DNA of 64,000 nt, taken from assembly GCA_046290675.1 (NCBI GenBank), contig JBKAHA010000007.1, positions 124,001 through 188,000 of the forward strand, written 5' to 3'. The stretch is from Aureliella sp046290675 (GTDB lineage Bacteria > Planctomycetota > Planctomycetia > Pirellulales > Pirellulaceae). Below the pieces are notes generated by a model that saw nothing but the letters and a program-made list of their open reading frames with translations, was not told where the DNA came from and did no database searches. A program made the translations under genes and the position numbers. This document shows, one piece after another, positions 1 through 7,395 of this stretch. Positions within the stretch are counted from its first letter, which is position 1. The number at the start of each line of letters is the position of its first letter.

Positions 1-2
1 AT

Positions 3-524
3 CAGTTAATTCGGGTCGCATGCGGGATGGCTACCGATCGCGGAGGAGACGTGACGCTGTTGAATCTTTCGGACTATGAAATCCCATTGTTTGACCAGGA
101 CCTCGAGGCCAATTCTGGGTTGCCCGCCTCGGTTCTTGAAATCAAAAAACTGTTTCTCGAACACGATGCATTGCTCCTTGCTTGCCCCGAGTACAACGGT
201 TCGATTACTCCGCAATTGAAGAACGTCATTGATTGGGTTTCGCGTCCAGCTGATGAAAGCGAACCGTCACTGTCGGCCTACCGAGGAAAAGTGGCTGCGT
301 TATTGGCAGCTTCGCCCGGTGGGCTGGGGGGCCTTCGCGGATTGCGTCATGTCCGCGAGATTCTTTCGAATCTAGGAGTCCTCGTGACGCCGAAGCAAGT
401 TGCGTTATCGAAGGCTCACGCCGCATTCACACCAGAGGGTGCCTTGGCCGACATGGCCAACGCAAAGTCAGTCCAAGCTTGTATTGATCAATTGCTCGAC
501 ACGGTGCAAAAATTGAATACCTGA
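3..524 (+). CDS. NADPH-dependent FMN reductase family protein (5' truncated by window edge)
   Basis: The reading frame is open to the window edge, so the N-terminus with the usual flavin-phosphate loop lies outside; the first internal ATG is at 27. The segment PEYNGSITPQLKNVIDW (residues 55-71 from that ATG) is the hallmark of the flavodoxin-like NADPH-dependent FMN reductase family. The run of small residues near residue 95 (SPGGLGGLRG) fits the second flavin-contacting loop. Members are cytoplasmic and reduce FMN, quinones, azo dyes or chromate; the substrate cannot be read from the sequence. The family is secure, the function is not. Confidence 0.85.
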   Translation, partial: QLIRVACGMATDRGGDVTLLNLSDYEIPLFDQDLEANSGLPASVLEIKKLFLEHDALLLACPEYNGSITPQLKNVIDWVSRPADESEPSLSAYRGKVAALLAASPGGLGGLRGLRHVREILSNLGVLVTPKQVALSKAHAAFTPEGALADMANAKSVQACIDQLLDTVQKLNT

Positions 525-1039
525 CCGGAAGCGATCTGCGTCTGGTGACGTGACCGACTTTTCGAAACGGCTTAGCGCAGCGATTCGGTGAACGGCTCAG
601 CGCAGCGATTCGGACGACTTTGTTGTTCGGCGACTTGATGTCGGCATAGATCAGCGTATGGGTTCGTCTTTCGAGTTTGCGCCAGAGTTTTACGACGGTG
701 TGTGGATGGAGTCCAAATGTCACTCCATCGCGGTTGGACCTTCCCCCGAGAAAAGGGGCAGCGAAAAAAAGTCGCAGAAACCACGCAACCTTCGTGACAA
801 GACTGGGTTGAACGGTCTGAAGCTAAAGGAAAAAGGCAAGTCATCCATGTTCTGGGATGAAATTGCATGTCGCACCTAATGTGACTGTTTCCCTGCGTTT
901 CAAGAAGTACATCCTATTGTTTCGATCAAGCGTGTGCCGCTGGCTCCAGATTTGACTCCAACATGCGTTGAGTCGTTGGGCTGCGAGCTTCCTCCTCTCT
1001 GCACGCTTGCGTCAATAGCCACAGCAACCCCTTTTCGAA
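525..1039. other. Intergenic region of about 515 bp without a convincing gene
   Basis: Short open frames occur on both strands here, for example 658-879 plus and 572-868 minus. None has a recognisable domain or a good ribosome binding site, and their compositions look like frame shadows. The segment carries a two-copy tandem repeat at 566-613 and presumably the promoter of the gene starting at 1040. Confidence 0.4.
566..613. repeat. Two-copy 23-bp tandem repeat
   Basis: Two copies (566-588 and 591-613) begin AACGGCT and end GCGATTCGG. They differ at one base (T versus C at copy position 8) and are separated by 2 bp. It lies just downstream of the reductase gene. Confidence 0.7.
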
Positions 1040-2218
1040 GTGGCATCTATGCACACCCTAGTTCGTCATGTTGGCTTTCATGCTCTGTTGATTGTACTGG
1101 CACTTTTGGCGACGGTTTCAAACGCTCAGACCAACGCTCGTCCGATCGGAGATGCTGGGGAAGGCGTCACGTTACCTGCGACTCTTTCGACAGGCCTCTT
1201 CTTTCACAACGGCAAATACATACCGCGCCCCTATGTTGTGAATACCGATGCAAATCGAGTTGTTATCAACGGGCGAGTTATCGACATCAGTGCAGAGATT
1301 AGAGGGGATGACGAAGATCGGCCCAGCAGAGGTAATCCCGGCCGGCGACGAGGACCGAGGAATGGACGGTCTGGTCCAGGCGGTCCACTTATTTGGCAGC
1401 GTGGGGCGAATGAGTTTGACGTGGGTCGCAAGCGAGAAATCTCGCCGGAACGAAGTTCGCTCACGGAGAGGGACGCGGAGAAGGAGGCACGGAGAATCGC
1501 TGCTAGCCTCAGCCGAGGCGAACATGTTATGGCCTTCGACAGCGCGCCAATAACTATGCTGGGGAGCTCGGCTGATCGGTTTTTTGTCGCAGATGCGTTC
1601 TTGAGCACCCAGTTAACTGACACGCAACGTCGTGAATTTGTCGGGCTGGGGCCTGCAGGGGCAAGAGACGATTGGAACGTCTGGGTTGACCAGTTATCAC
1701 TGACACCGGAATTGCGCCAGCAACTTGAAGAAGACAGGGAGGCGTTTCTGACGATTGAGCGACGTGAACAGGCGACGATCGCGGCTCGCAGTAGGCTTGA
1801 CTCTGCGGCCTATCCATTGACGATCGCGGCAATGGTGCTGGGCGTGATCGCGTTCGGGCATATGTTGCAGTGGGTGGCTCAGGGCTTTGTCATCAAGGGC
1901 GAAGAGTCGATTTTATTGGGGGCTGGCTTCTCATCCAAAGCGCTGCTGTTGATGCTCGCTATGTCGGTACTCGACCTAACGTGGACGATACTGGCTCTTC
2001 AGGCCGGCGCTATGTCGGAGGTAAATCCTCTGGCCGGGCAATTTGCGGGCAGCCCTGTTCAATTGACGCTGTTTAAGATCGTGGCCACGGGCGGCGCCCT
2101 CGGAATCCTCTATGCATGGCGGTTGCAACCGAAGATTCAAAAGGCCACCTGGTGGATGTGCTTGGTTTGCATCCTGCTCACATTCCGCTGGGTCATGTTT
2201 GATTCCATGATGCAGTAG
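1040..2218 (+). CDS. Secreted/membrane protein with C-terminal DUF5658-like domain
   Basis: This 392-residue protein starts with a hydrophobic signal-like segment (about residues 10-30, ending SNAQT). A low-complexity Arg/Gly/Pro region follows at about 95-120. The C-terminal third (about 255-392) holds four likely membrane spans. In that part the pattern D-L-T-W-T near 313 and SEVNPL near 331 resembles the DUF5658 family of small membrane proteins, which has a conserved Asp and an E-x-NP motif. Function is unknown. It stands alone, convergent with the lipoprotein gene downstream. An ATG 18 bp upstream of the hydrophobic stretch fits the predicted start. The DUF assignment is from memory of the motif. 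Confidence 0.65.
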   Translation: MASMHTLVRHVGFHALLIVLALLATVSNAQTNARPIGDAGEGVTLPATLSTGLFFHNGKYIPRPYVVNTDANRVVINGRVIDISAEIRGDDEDRPSRGNPGRRRGPRNGRSGPGGPLIWQRGANEFDVGRKREISPERSSLTERDAEKEARRIAASLSRGEHVMAFDSAPITMLGSSADRFFVADAFLSTQLTDTQRREFVGLGPAGARDDWNVWVDQLSLTPELRQQLEEDREAFLTIERREQATIAARSRLDSAAYPLTIAAMVLGVIAFGHMLQWVAQGFVIKGEESILLGAGFSSKALLLMLAMSVLDLTWTILALQAGAMSEVNPLAGQFAGSPVQLTLFKIVATGGALGILYAWRLQPKIQKATWWMCLVCILLTFRWVMFDSMMQ

Positions 2219-2290
2219 TCCGGTGACGCAGAAGGCGTCGGCACGCAGTTGTGAGAGACTGCAAGTCTCTGGGCTCACTCAAGCATGCTG

Positions 2291-3346
2291 CTAATCATCG
2301 GAGACGATTGCAAACTCGCATGCAACGGCGAGATGATCGGACAATGAACCTTCGGGCACGTTGTTATCTTGGAAAGGGATGTGTTCGTAGCGATGGAGCC
2401 GCAATCGAACTGACTCCGGATCCGTGCCATTGGAAAAGAAAACGAAGTCGATTCGGTCTCCTCCATCCTCAAGCATCGCATCACTGGTCCCCTTTGGGCC
2501 CTCTTTGATTTCAAGACCGGCGTCGATCACAGGTCTTGGTCTTAGTGCGGCTAGCCGTGAGTGTAAGTCGCAGTAGGCATCGCTTGGATCGCTGACGTGA
2601 CTGGGGCGATAAGCAATGTTGAAGTCTCCCATTAGGAGAACTGGGACGTTTGGATCCTGGTGTGCCTCAACGAATTCACAGAACTCGGCAACCTGCCCCG
2701 CACGAGCTTCGGGTGACTGGCTCTCCAAGTGGGTTAAGAAACAATCGATGTTGGCTCCTGAGTTTTGATCAACCAAGATCCGTATATGCAAAACGCCTTT
2801 GGCGGCAAAACCATCTGATTTCAGGCCGTGAGTCATCAGACGCGAAGCACTTACGTATGTCTTCGTGTGCGTCGTCACAATCGGGTATTTGGAGTACAAC
2901 ATCAAGCCGCTATTGGTGAGATGCCGACCAGAGCGGGCTGGGCCCGAGGAGATCGTGAACGCGTCGTCGCTGAATTCTTGGAGTGTTGTGGTCAGCCTCT
3001 TCCGGCTGGATTGTTGGAACACTTCACTCAAGGCAATCAAGTCATAGTCGAGCAAGTTCCTGGCTATTGCTTCACTTCGGTAGCTGGCATTGCTGCGCTG
3101 ACCGGCAAAGGGCAACGCGACGCGTGGCAGTAGATGGACGTTGTAGGCGACGACTTGCAGCGTTCGTTCAGGAGTTGGTTTCACGAATTGTGGCATGTTC
3201 GAAGCACTTGATTCTTGCGTCTGAACCGGTACGGAAGACGGATTGTGGTTTGCTTCGTGAGGAGCCGTTGCCTTTGGGGACGGCACGCACGCAGTAAGCG
3301 TGACGAACAGGAGAAACGCGGTCGAGTGCAATAGCGATGGTCTCAC
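2291..3346 (-). CDS. Lipoprotein of the endonuclease/exonuclease/phosphatase (EEP) superfamily, sphingomyelinase-like
   Basis: I place the start at a GTG at 3346. This gives a compact lipoprotein signal with lipobox LTAC (Cys20) and a 351-residue protein. The open frame continues upstream to 3640, but that part reads antisense through the displaced tRNA end at 3518-3565, so it is not natural protein. EEP motifs appear in order: NVHLLP, ALSEVF (catalytic Glu), LTHLES, MGDFN, DRIDFVF and SDHLAV (catalytic His). The family includes secreted nucleases and neutral sphingomyelinases; the NVHLLP/SEVF spacing resembles the latter. The protein would sit on the periplasmic or outer-membrane face. Substrate unknown; an alternative GTG lies at 3358. 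Confidence 0.8.
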   Translation of the reverse strand: MRPSLLHSTAFLLFVTLTACVPSPKATAPHEANHNPSSVPVQTQESSASNMPQFVKPTPERTLQVVAYNVHLLPRVALPFAGQRSNASYRSEAIARNLLDYDLIALSEVFQQSSRKRLTTTLQEFSDDAFTISSGPARSGRHLTNSGLMLYSKYPIVTTHTKTYVSASRLMTHGLKSDGFAAKGVLHIRILVDQNSGANIDCFLTHLESQSPEARAGQVAEFCEFVEAHQDPNVPVLLMGDFNIAYRPSHVSDPSDAYCDLHSRLAALRPRPVIDAGLEIKEGPKGTSDAMLEDGGDRIDFVFFSNGTDPESVRLRLHRYEHIPFQDNNVPEGSLSDHLAVACEFAIVSDD

Positions 3347-3484
3347 TCGTGCCTGCACTCCGTTTTGAGAAGCCGTTGTCCAGTCAGGCTTGTGGCAACG
3401 GATGGATTCCGAGGAGCCGCGATCCAAGTCTGCGAGTAAGTCTGCGAGTCGCTGGGCGTCATTAAGGCGTTCGACCCATGAAAA

Positions 3485-3513
3485 AAAGCCGCAAGTCAGA
3501 GACTCGCGGCTTT
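3485..3513 (-). terminator. Hairpin terminator downstream of the displaced tRNA-Ala 3' end
   Basis: Read on the minus strand, AAAGCCGCGAGTC pairs with GACTTGCGGCTTT across a 3-nt loop with one G-T pair, followed by a T run (A run at 3481-3487 on the plus strand). It sits where the original tRNA-Ala transcript would have ended before the element inserted. Confidence 0.65.
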
Positions 3514-3517
3514 CAAG

Positions 3518-3565
3518 GTGGAGGATAACGGACTTGAACCGATGACCTATTGCATGCCATGCAAT
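3518..3565. repeat. attL: left 48-bp copy of the attachment core (displaced tRNA-Ala 3' half)
   Basis: The 48 bases are identical to 11810-11857, and identity stops abruptly on both sides. They correspond on the minus strand to the tRNA from the anticodon stem to the discriminator base. The D-arm and acceptor 5' strand are missing here, so this copy is a tRNA fragment left behind by integration. Confidence 0.85.
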
Positions 3566-3796
3566 GGGAGCAGGAGCGATCGGCCAACAAAAACAAAGAT
3601 TGAAAGTGAGTCTGTCGCCAGCATGCACCGTAGCATGCACCAGCTAGCCGAGTTGGATGTAAACGAGCTAGCTGATTTGCTGCTGGCCGCACTAGGCGAT
3701 AACGGTTATCAGCGACTGGTCAACGCCATGGTCGACCGTGCAAAATGTCTGGCAGGCGGCAGGGATGACCGGGGCATATCGCATTCTACGGATTAG
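3518..3796 (+). CDS. Detached 3' extension of the integrase reading frame (joined only in the excised circle)
   Basis: The core is read here in the same frame as in the integrase (VEDNGLEPMTYCMPCN). It is followed by 76 codons before a stop at 3794-3796. In the circular form 11857 would join 3566, and the integrase frame would continue into this segment without a shift. The downstream part contains a likely amphipathic helix (LDVNELADLLLAALG), as at the C-termini of many planctomycete integrases. In the integrated state it has no good start or ribosome binding site, so it is probably untranslated. Joining is inferred from coordinates and frame. Confidence 0.5.
   Translation: MEDNGLEPMTYCMPCNGSRSDRPTKTKIESESVASMHRSMHQLAELDVNELADLLLAALGDNGYQRLVNAMVDRAKCLAGGRDDRGISHSTD
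3620..3641. repeat. Left-arm pair of AGCATGCACC repeats (putative integrase arm sites)
   Basis: Two copies of AGCATGCACC (3620-3629 and 3632-3641) have a 12-bp period and lie 54 bp inside the left core. The same pair with the same period occurs 106 bp inside the right core. The two pairs fall in different reading frames (SMHRSMH here, QHAPQHAP there), so they are conserved as DNA rather than as protein. Confidence 0.6.
3698..3710. repeat. Palindrome GATAACGGTTATC, copy 1
   Basis: A 6-1-6 palindrome near the left end of the element. Matching or near-matching copies occur at 6590, 8080 and 9765. Because the element encodes a ParB-like protein, it is a candidate binding site; this link is inference. 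Confidence 0.4.
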
Positions 3797-4232
3797 CTTT
3801 CCACGACCCATCGAACCCGCGTATTCGGTGTAGACGAGCAGATGGTTTTTTGGCTCGGGTCCTTCCTGGAGGAGGGGCAATCCGATCTCTCCAGAAGCTA
3901 TCGCATTTATGAGCTCACTTGCTTGCCTGCCCATTCCCTAGAAACCCCACTGCTGGCTTCTGCGTTAGCTCTGGGGGTCAGGGGGATGGCGTACACCGCC
4001 CCCGCGTATCGGGTCCTTCTTGGCTATGGTTCTGGGTGCGGTGGTGATTCATCGCAGCATGAAAATGACACAGTCCGTCCGCAATAACGGTGGCTTTCGG
4101 TAGCCCACTTACGCCTTGAGATCTATGCGACATACTGAGATGGCCGGATAGGGTAGCTCCCGAAGAACGAAAGTCTGATCGTCTGCCGGCATTTTTTTCA
4201 GACATGCTGATCGTTCAGACGGATCAACAGCG
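3797..4232. other. Element region of about 436 bp without a supported gene
   Basis: Open frames at 3842-4087 plus and 3692-3934 minus have no recognisable domain or convincing start context. The minus frame begins one codon after a stop codon and overlaps the integrase extension antisense. I see no clear promoter. It may carry the promoter for the cargo gene at 4233 or sequences needed in the circular form. Confidence 0.35.
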
Positions 4233-5090
4233 ATGGAAACGAAAGAGCTGCCCTGGGAGCATCTCCCAGAAGTGAGGCGATTGATAGAGGAGGCTTTCGA
4301 GAATGCGTGGGATCTCCTCCGAATCCTCGATCTCACACGGTGGCTGAAGATCAACTCCGGTATCTTCTCAACCAGCCAGTGGGAAGGCGAGTCTCTAAGG
4401 GACGCAGTGAAACGGCACCATCTCAAAGTGGACGAAGCTGAGAGAAGCCTTCGCGCCCGCCGTAAAGAGTTGCTACGACTATCCGAGCGTTTGAGCGGAA
4501 ACTTCTCCCCATTGCATAGTCTTTCCCGGAATTACACTTACTCGAAGTTAGGCGATTTCGTCACGAATGATTCGGACCGTGGCGAGAGAAACTGGGGTCG
4601 TAGCTCATTCCCCGCATTGCAGTTGCTTACGCACGATGTCGTCGAGTGGATCGATAAGAACTTACGCCTGTCGTTTCGACTTGAGACAGAAGGAATTGAC
4701 GCGGCCAAACTAGAACAACTACGCACAAGCGAATTTCCATTTGGAAGCGAGACCGAAGCGCTCCTTCGAGAACGGCTATATGCAGAGCAGGGATTGATCG
4801 AAGAGAATCTTGAAAAGGCGCAACGGCTATATTTAGAAAGTGAATCGGATACTTCCGTCGCTTTAGGCACCGAGCAGCTAGTTTCGATCCCCAAAATCGA
4901 ACGTCTACTGAAGGACAAATACAAGCACGATGCGGTAAGTCGCAAGACGCTGGAACGATGGTTCGAAAAAGAAGGCGTCACGATCAAGAAGTTGGGTAAT
5001 GCGAACGCTGTACCTGCCGCCAAGATCCCCAAAGTGCTTGAAGCCAACGGGCTATCACTCCCTGACACCATCGGCAGGTCGTCAATCTAG
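4233..5090 (+). CDS. Element cargo protein of unknown function with C-terminal helical DNA-binding-like region
   Basis: I do not recognise this 285-residue soluble protein. It is rich in charged helices. Residues about 60-90 (DEAERSLRARRKELLRLSERL) and 180-210 are likely coiled-coil or helical-hairpin segments. The last 60 residues read like a helix-turn-helix with a winged tail (VSRKTLERWFEKEGVTIKK), so DNA binding is possible. It sits alone at the left of the element, 145 bp before the excisionase-like gene, in the position where such elements often carry accessory genes. A role in regulation or defence would be speculation. The stop codon lies inside a 12-bp tandem duplication. Confidence 0.6.
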   Translation: METKELPWEHLPEVRRLIEEAFENAWDLLRILDLTRWLKINSGIFSTSQWEGESLRDAVKRHHLKVDEAERSLRARRKELLRLSERLSGNFSPLHSLSRNYTYSKLGDFVTNDSDRGERNWGRSSFPALQLLTHDVVEWIDKNLRLSFRLETEGIDAAKLEQLRTSEFPFGSETEALLRERLYAEQGLIEENLEKAQRLYLESESDTSVALGTEQLVSIPKIERLLKDKYKHDAVSRKTLERWFEKEGVTIKKLGNANAVPAAKIPKVLEANGLSLPDTIGRSSI

Positions 5091-5102
5091 TCGTCAATCT
5101 AG
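5079..5102. repeat. 12-bp tandem duplication across a stop codon
   Basis: TCGTCAATCTAG is present twice (5079-5090 and 5091-5102). The first copy contains the TAG stop of the upstream gene, so the duplication does not change the protein. Confidence 0.7.
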
Positions 5103-5235
5103 TCATTCTCGACAACTGCGATCATTGAGCCTTCAGACTATTGAGGACAAGATTTAACCCCCTAGCCTAGGCAGTTCACCCGCCGGACCAAACGTTACAC
5201 CGGTGGACTGAGTTCCCTTTTGCTAGGAGGTTGAC

Positions 5236-5469
5236 ATGCAGTCAACAACTCTACCTGACCGAATCACTGACGGTCACATGCAATCGCTGCTGGACGTCGA
5301 GGACGTTGCAGCGCGTCTCAAATGCTCCAGCCGGTCCGTCCGGCGACTGGCTGACGCCGGCAAGATGCCGGCACCCGTCCGACTCGGATCGATGCTGAGA
5401 TGGCCCATCGCGGTTATCGACGAGTGGATAGGCGAAGGCTGTCCGCCGGTCAGTCGTCGAAGGCGGTAA
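5236..5469 (+). CDS. AlpA/MerR-type helix-turn-helix protein, probable excisionase or directionality factor
   Basis: This 77-residue protein carries a compact winged helix typical of DNA-binding excisionase-family proteins (residues about 16-65). LLDVEDVAARLKCSSRSVRRL is the turn and recognition helix, and GSMLRWPIAVIDEWI is the wing and third helix. Proteins of this kind act as recombination directionality factors for tyrosine integrases or as regulators of element genes. It is the first gene of the tightly packed rightward block, with AGGAGG just upstream (about 5226-5231), which supports the start at 5236; ATG 5278 is an alternative. Excisionase function is inferred from family and context. 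Confidence 0.75.
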   Translation: MQSTTLPDRITDGHMQSLLDVEDVAARLKCSSRSVRRLADAGKMPAPVRLGSMLRWPIAVIDEWIGEGCPPVSRRRR

Positions 5470-5471
5470 CC

Positions 5472-5948
5472 ATGCAGGGCTATCTATTCGATGTCGGCAA
5501 GCCGACTTGGGACGCATTCGTCGACTTCGACGTCGTTATCCGCGAACCGGACGATAGGCGACGAGCGGTCCAGCTAGCCATGCTGGACCGCATGTTGCAG
5601 ACCGGAAGGCATACAGCCGTATGCGATGTCTTACGCGACCTAGACGCAACGTGGAGCGACGGTGGTTATTGGGTCGGTCCAGCCGTTAGGCAACTCTGCG
5701 ATGACGGAATCATCGACGCCGCCGGACTCACCTATAGCCGTCGGCTAAGCCGTAACGGTTGTCCAGTACACAACTGGACGCTTACCGACCCCGAAGCGGC
5801 AAAGCAACGAGCCGAACAACTGCGGAGCACTCTGCAACTGTCGGAACCAAAACGAAAAGACGACTCGTCAGCCGCAAGTACCGACGAGCCGTCATGTAGC
5901 AAAACCGCTAACCCAAAAGGAGTTTCTAGAAATGGGGAAGCTAAGTGA
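5472..5948 (+). CDS. Element protein of unknown function, possible winged-helix fold
   Basis: The start is taken at ATG 5472, two bases after the stop of the preceding gene; an upstream in-frame ATG at 5400 lies inside that gene and is unlikely. The 158-residue product opens with MQGYLFDVGKPTW. It has a central segment (residues about 35-95) with the look of a small winged helix: AMLDRMLQTGRHTAVCDVL, then a predicted helix and a strand pair ending in NWTLTD. The tail is Ser/Lys-rich and disordered. Position between the excisionase-like gene and the replication genes suggests a regulator or replication accessory, but nothing identifies it. Confidence 0.65.
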   Translation: MQGYLFDVGKPTWDAFVDFDVVIREPDDRRRAVQLAMLDRMLQTGRHTAVCDVLRDLDATWSDGGYWVGPAVRQLCDDGIIDAAGLTYSRRLSRNGCPVHNWTLTDPEAAKQRAEQLRSTLQLSEPKRKDDSSAASTDEPSCSKTANPKGVSRNGEAK

Positions 5949-6417
5949 TATTTTAAAGAACCATGGCGGCTTTGGCGACTTTGGAGGCTTTGATTTTTCG
6001 GAGCCGATAGCTGGAGAGGATGACATACTGCCCCCTGGCTGGTACGTCGCCGACATCACACAAGGCGAAGCGGTCGAGTCACGGTCCAAAGGGACACCTG
6101 GATACTGTCTGACGTTCGTGGTTGCCGAAGGCGACTACAACGGTCGCAAGCTGTGGCATGAGCTTTGGTTCACGCCGAAGTCTATGAGTCGGTCCAGGCG
6201 TGACCTGAAAAAGCTGGGAGTACCTGTCGACTCACTAGAGACAATGCTAGCCGCCCTAGACAACGACCTGCCTGCAATCTTCCGGTGCAACGTCAAGCTA
6301 GGAGTCCGTAAGGACGACGATGGCAATGAACGCAACCAGATTAGACGCTTCGAGGTGGTCGAGGTAGTCGAGCGGCAACCGGACGATTTTGCACCGGAGG
6401 CTGGATCTGATGACTAA
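5932..6417 (+). CDS. DUF669-like protein, possible single-stranded DNA binding role
   Basis: This 161-residue protein overlaps the previous gene by 17 bp and has a strong ribosome binding site (AAAAGGAG ending about 6 bases before ATG 5932). After a Gly/Phe-rich head, the pattern LPPGWYVADITQGEAVES, then GTPGYCLTFVVAEGDYNGRKLW, resembles the DUF669 family found in phage replication modules. That family is often encoded beside helicases and primases and is considered ssDNA-binding-like. The tail is acidic (DDFAPEAGSDD), as in SSB proteins, where such tails recruit partners. Here it lies directly before a primase. Role inferred from family and context. Confidence 0.7.
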   Translation: MGKLSDILKNHGGFGDFGGFDFSEPIAGEDDILPPGWYVADITQGEAVESRSKGTPGYCLTFVVAEGDYNGRKLWHELWFTPKSMSRSRRDLKKLGVPVDSLETMLAALDNDLPAIFRCNVKLGVRKDDDGNERNQIRRFEVVEVVERQPDDFAPEAGSDD

Positions 6418-7384
6418 CAATGCGACACCCACGTTGGGCTATCGCATTGTAGGGCAAGTACACAACGACCGCCGGCTTGTAGATTATGAGTCGGCATTCG
6501 TTGCGTATTGCGAATGCGATGACCGAGCACGAATTGACGAAGGCGGTTTCTTGTCGCCATTCGTTTACCCGGAGTCGATAAGAGAGCGCGATAACTGTTA
6601 TCGTCTGAATGTCCGAGGATACGACGGACAAGTTTGGTCGCGCTATCTGTGGTTCGACATCGACGACACCGATCTGAATAACGCACTGGAGCGGACACGA
6701 CGGTTAGTGTCGCTGCTGCTGGACCGTTACGGCCTGGCAGATGACGAGTTGCTAATTTTCTTCAGTGGGTCCAAAGGGTTTCACGTTGGCGTTCCTGTCA
6801 GCGTGTTTGGCTCCCCGGACGCTTCGGCGGTGTTTGCGGCTATCTGCCGACAACTAGCCGAGCGACTAGCGGACATGGCAAAAACGGACATCGACCCAGT
6901 TGTGTATCAAAAGGTTCAGCCGTTCCGAGCACCCAACACCCGCCACCACAAGACCGGACGCTATAAGCGGCTGGTATCCGTGGATGAGTTGGTTCACCTT
7001 ACCGCTGACGCAATCAGACAACGAGCCGGCACCCCGTTACCGTTCGAGCAACCGGACGCACCGGACCCAAACGACCTGGCAGTCGAGGATTGGCGGTTGG
7101 CTGTCGACACTACACGCAGCCAAGCCGAAGCGACCGAGCTATTCGAAAACGACCGAAGTGTCGTCAACCGTTCGACACTGGAGTTTATCGCCGAGGATGT
7201 TGAACAAGGCGACCGCCATCGCCTGTTGTATTCGGCAGCCGCCAATCTATTTGAGTTTGGCTGTCCGCCACTACTCGCACACGGATTACTCTCCGAGCCG
7301 GCACGCAATGTTGGGCTAGCCCCCAATGACATCCGCCGAGCTATCGACAACGCATATCGAGCAAGCACCAGAACAAGAGCTTAG
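6410..7384 (+). CDS. Archaeo-eukaryotic-type DNA primase (small-subunit-like), stand-alone
   Basis: The start is ATG 6410, with GGAGG about 10 bases before it; it overlaps the upstream gene by 8 bp. The 324-residue product shows the three AEP motifs. WFDIDDTD (Asp83, Asp85, Asp86) is the metal site. FFSGSKGFH (Ser119 to His125) is the nucleotide-binding motif. PFRAPNTRHHKTGRYK is the third conserved basic/asparagine motif. AEP enzymes make primers and sometimes extend DNA. No helicase domain is fused; a separate DnaB-like helicase lies two genes downstream, so the two probably form the priming-unwinding part of a replisome. Confidence in family is high; RNA versus DNA primer synthesis cannot be told. 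Confidence 0.85.
   Translation: MTNNATPTLGYRIVGQVHNDRRLVDYESAFVAYCECDDRARIDEGGFLSPFVYPESIRERDNCYRLNVRGYDGQVWSRYLWFDIDDTDLNNALERTRRLVSLLLDRYGLADDELLIFFSGSKGFHVGVPVSVFGSPDASAVFAAICRQLAERLADMAKTDIDPVVYQKVQPFRAPNTRHHKTGRYKRLVSVDELVHLTADAIRQRAGTPLPFEQPDAPDPNDLAVEDWRLAVDTTRSQAEATELFENDRSVVNRSTLEFIAEDVEQGDRHRLLYSAAANLFEFGCPPLLAHGLLSEPARNVGLAPNDIRRAIDNAYRASTRTRA
6590..6602. repeat. Palindrome GATAACTGTTATC, copy 2
   Basis: The arms match the copy at 3698 exactly; only the centre base differs. It lies inside the primase gene. Confidence 0.4.
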
Positions 7385-7395
7385 GACAACGAAAA

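Noticed and set aside
658..879. Plus-strand 73-codon frame in the first intergenic region
   Set aside because: Competes with minus-strand frames of equal quality and has no recognisable feature.
3347..3640. Upstream extension of the EEP lipoprotein frame
   Set aside because: It reads antisense through the displaced tRNA end and element DNA. A lipoprotein signal begins at 3346, so the extension is accidental.
3692..3934. Minus-strand 80-codon frame with a faint LacI-like segment
   Set aside because: It starts right after a stop codon and overlaps the integrase extension antisense. The similarity is too short to claim a regulator remnant.
3842..4087. Plus-strand 81-codon frame in the element
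   Set aside because: No ribosome binding site, no recognisable domain and no conserved-looking composition.
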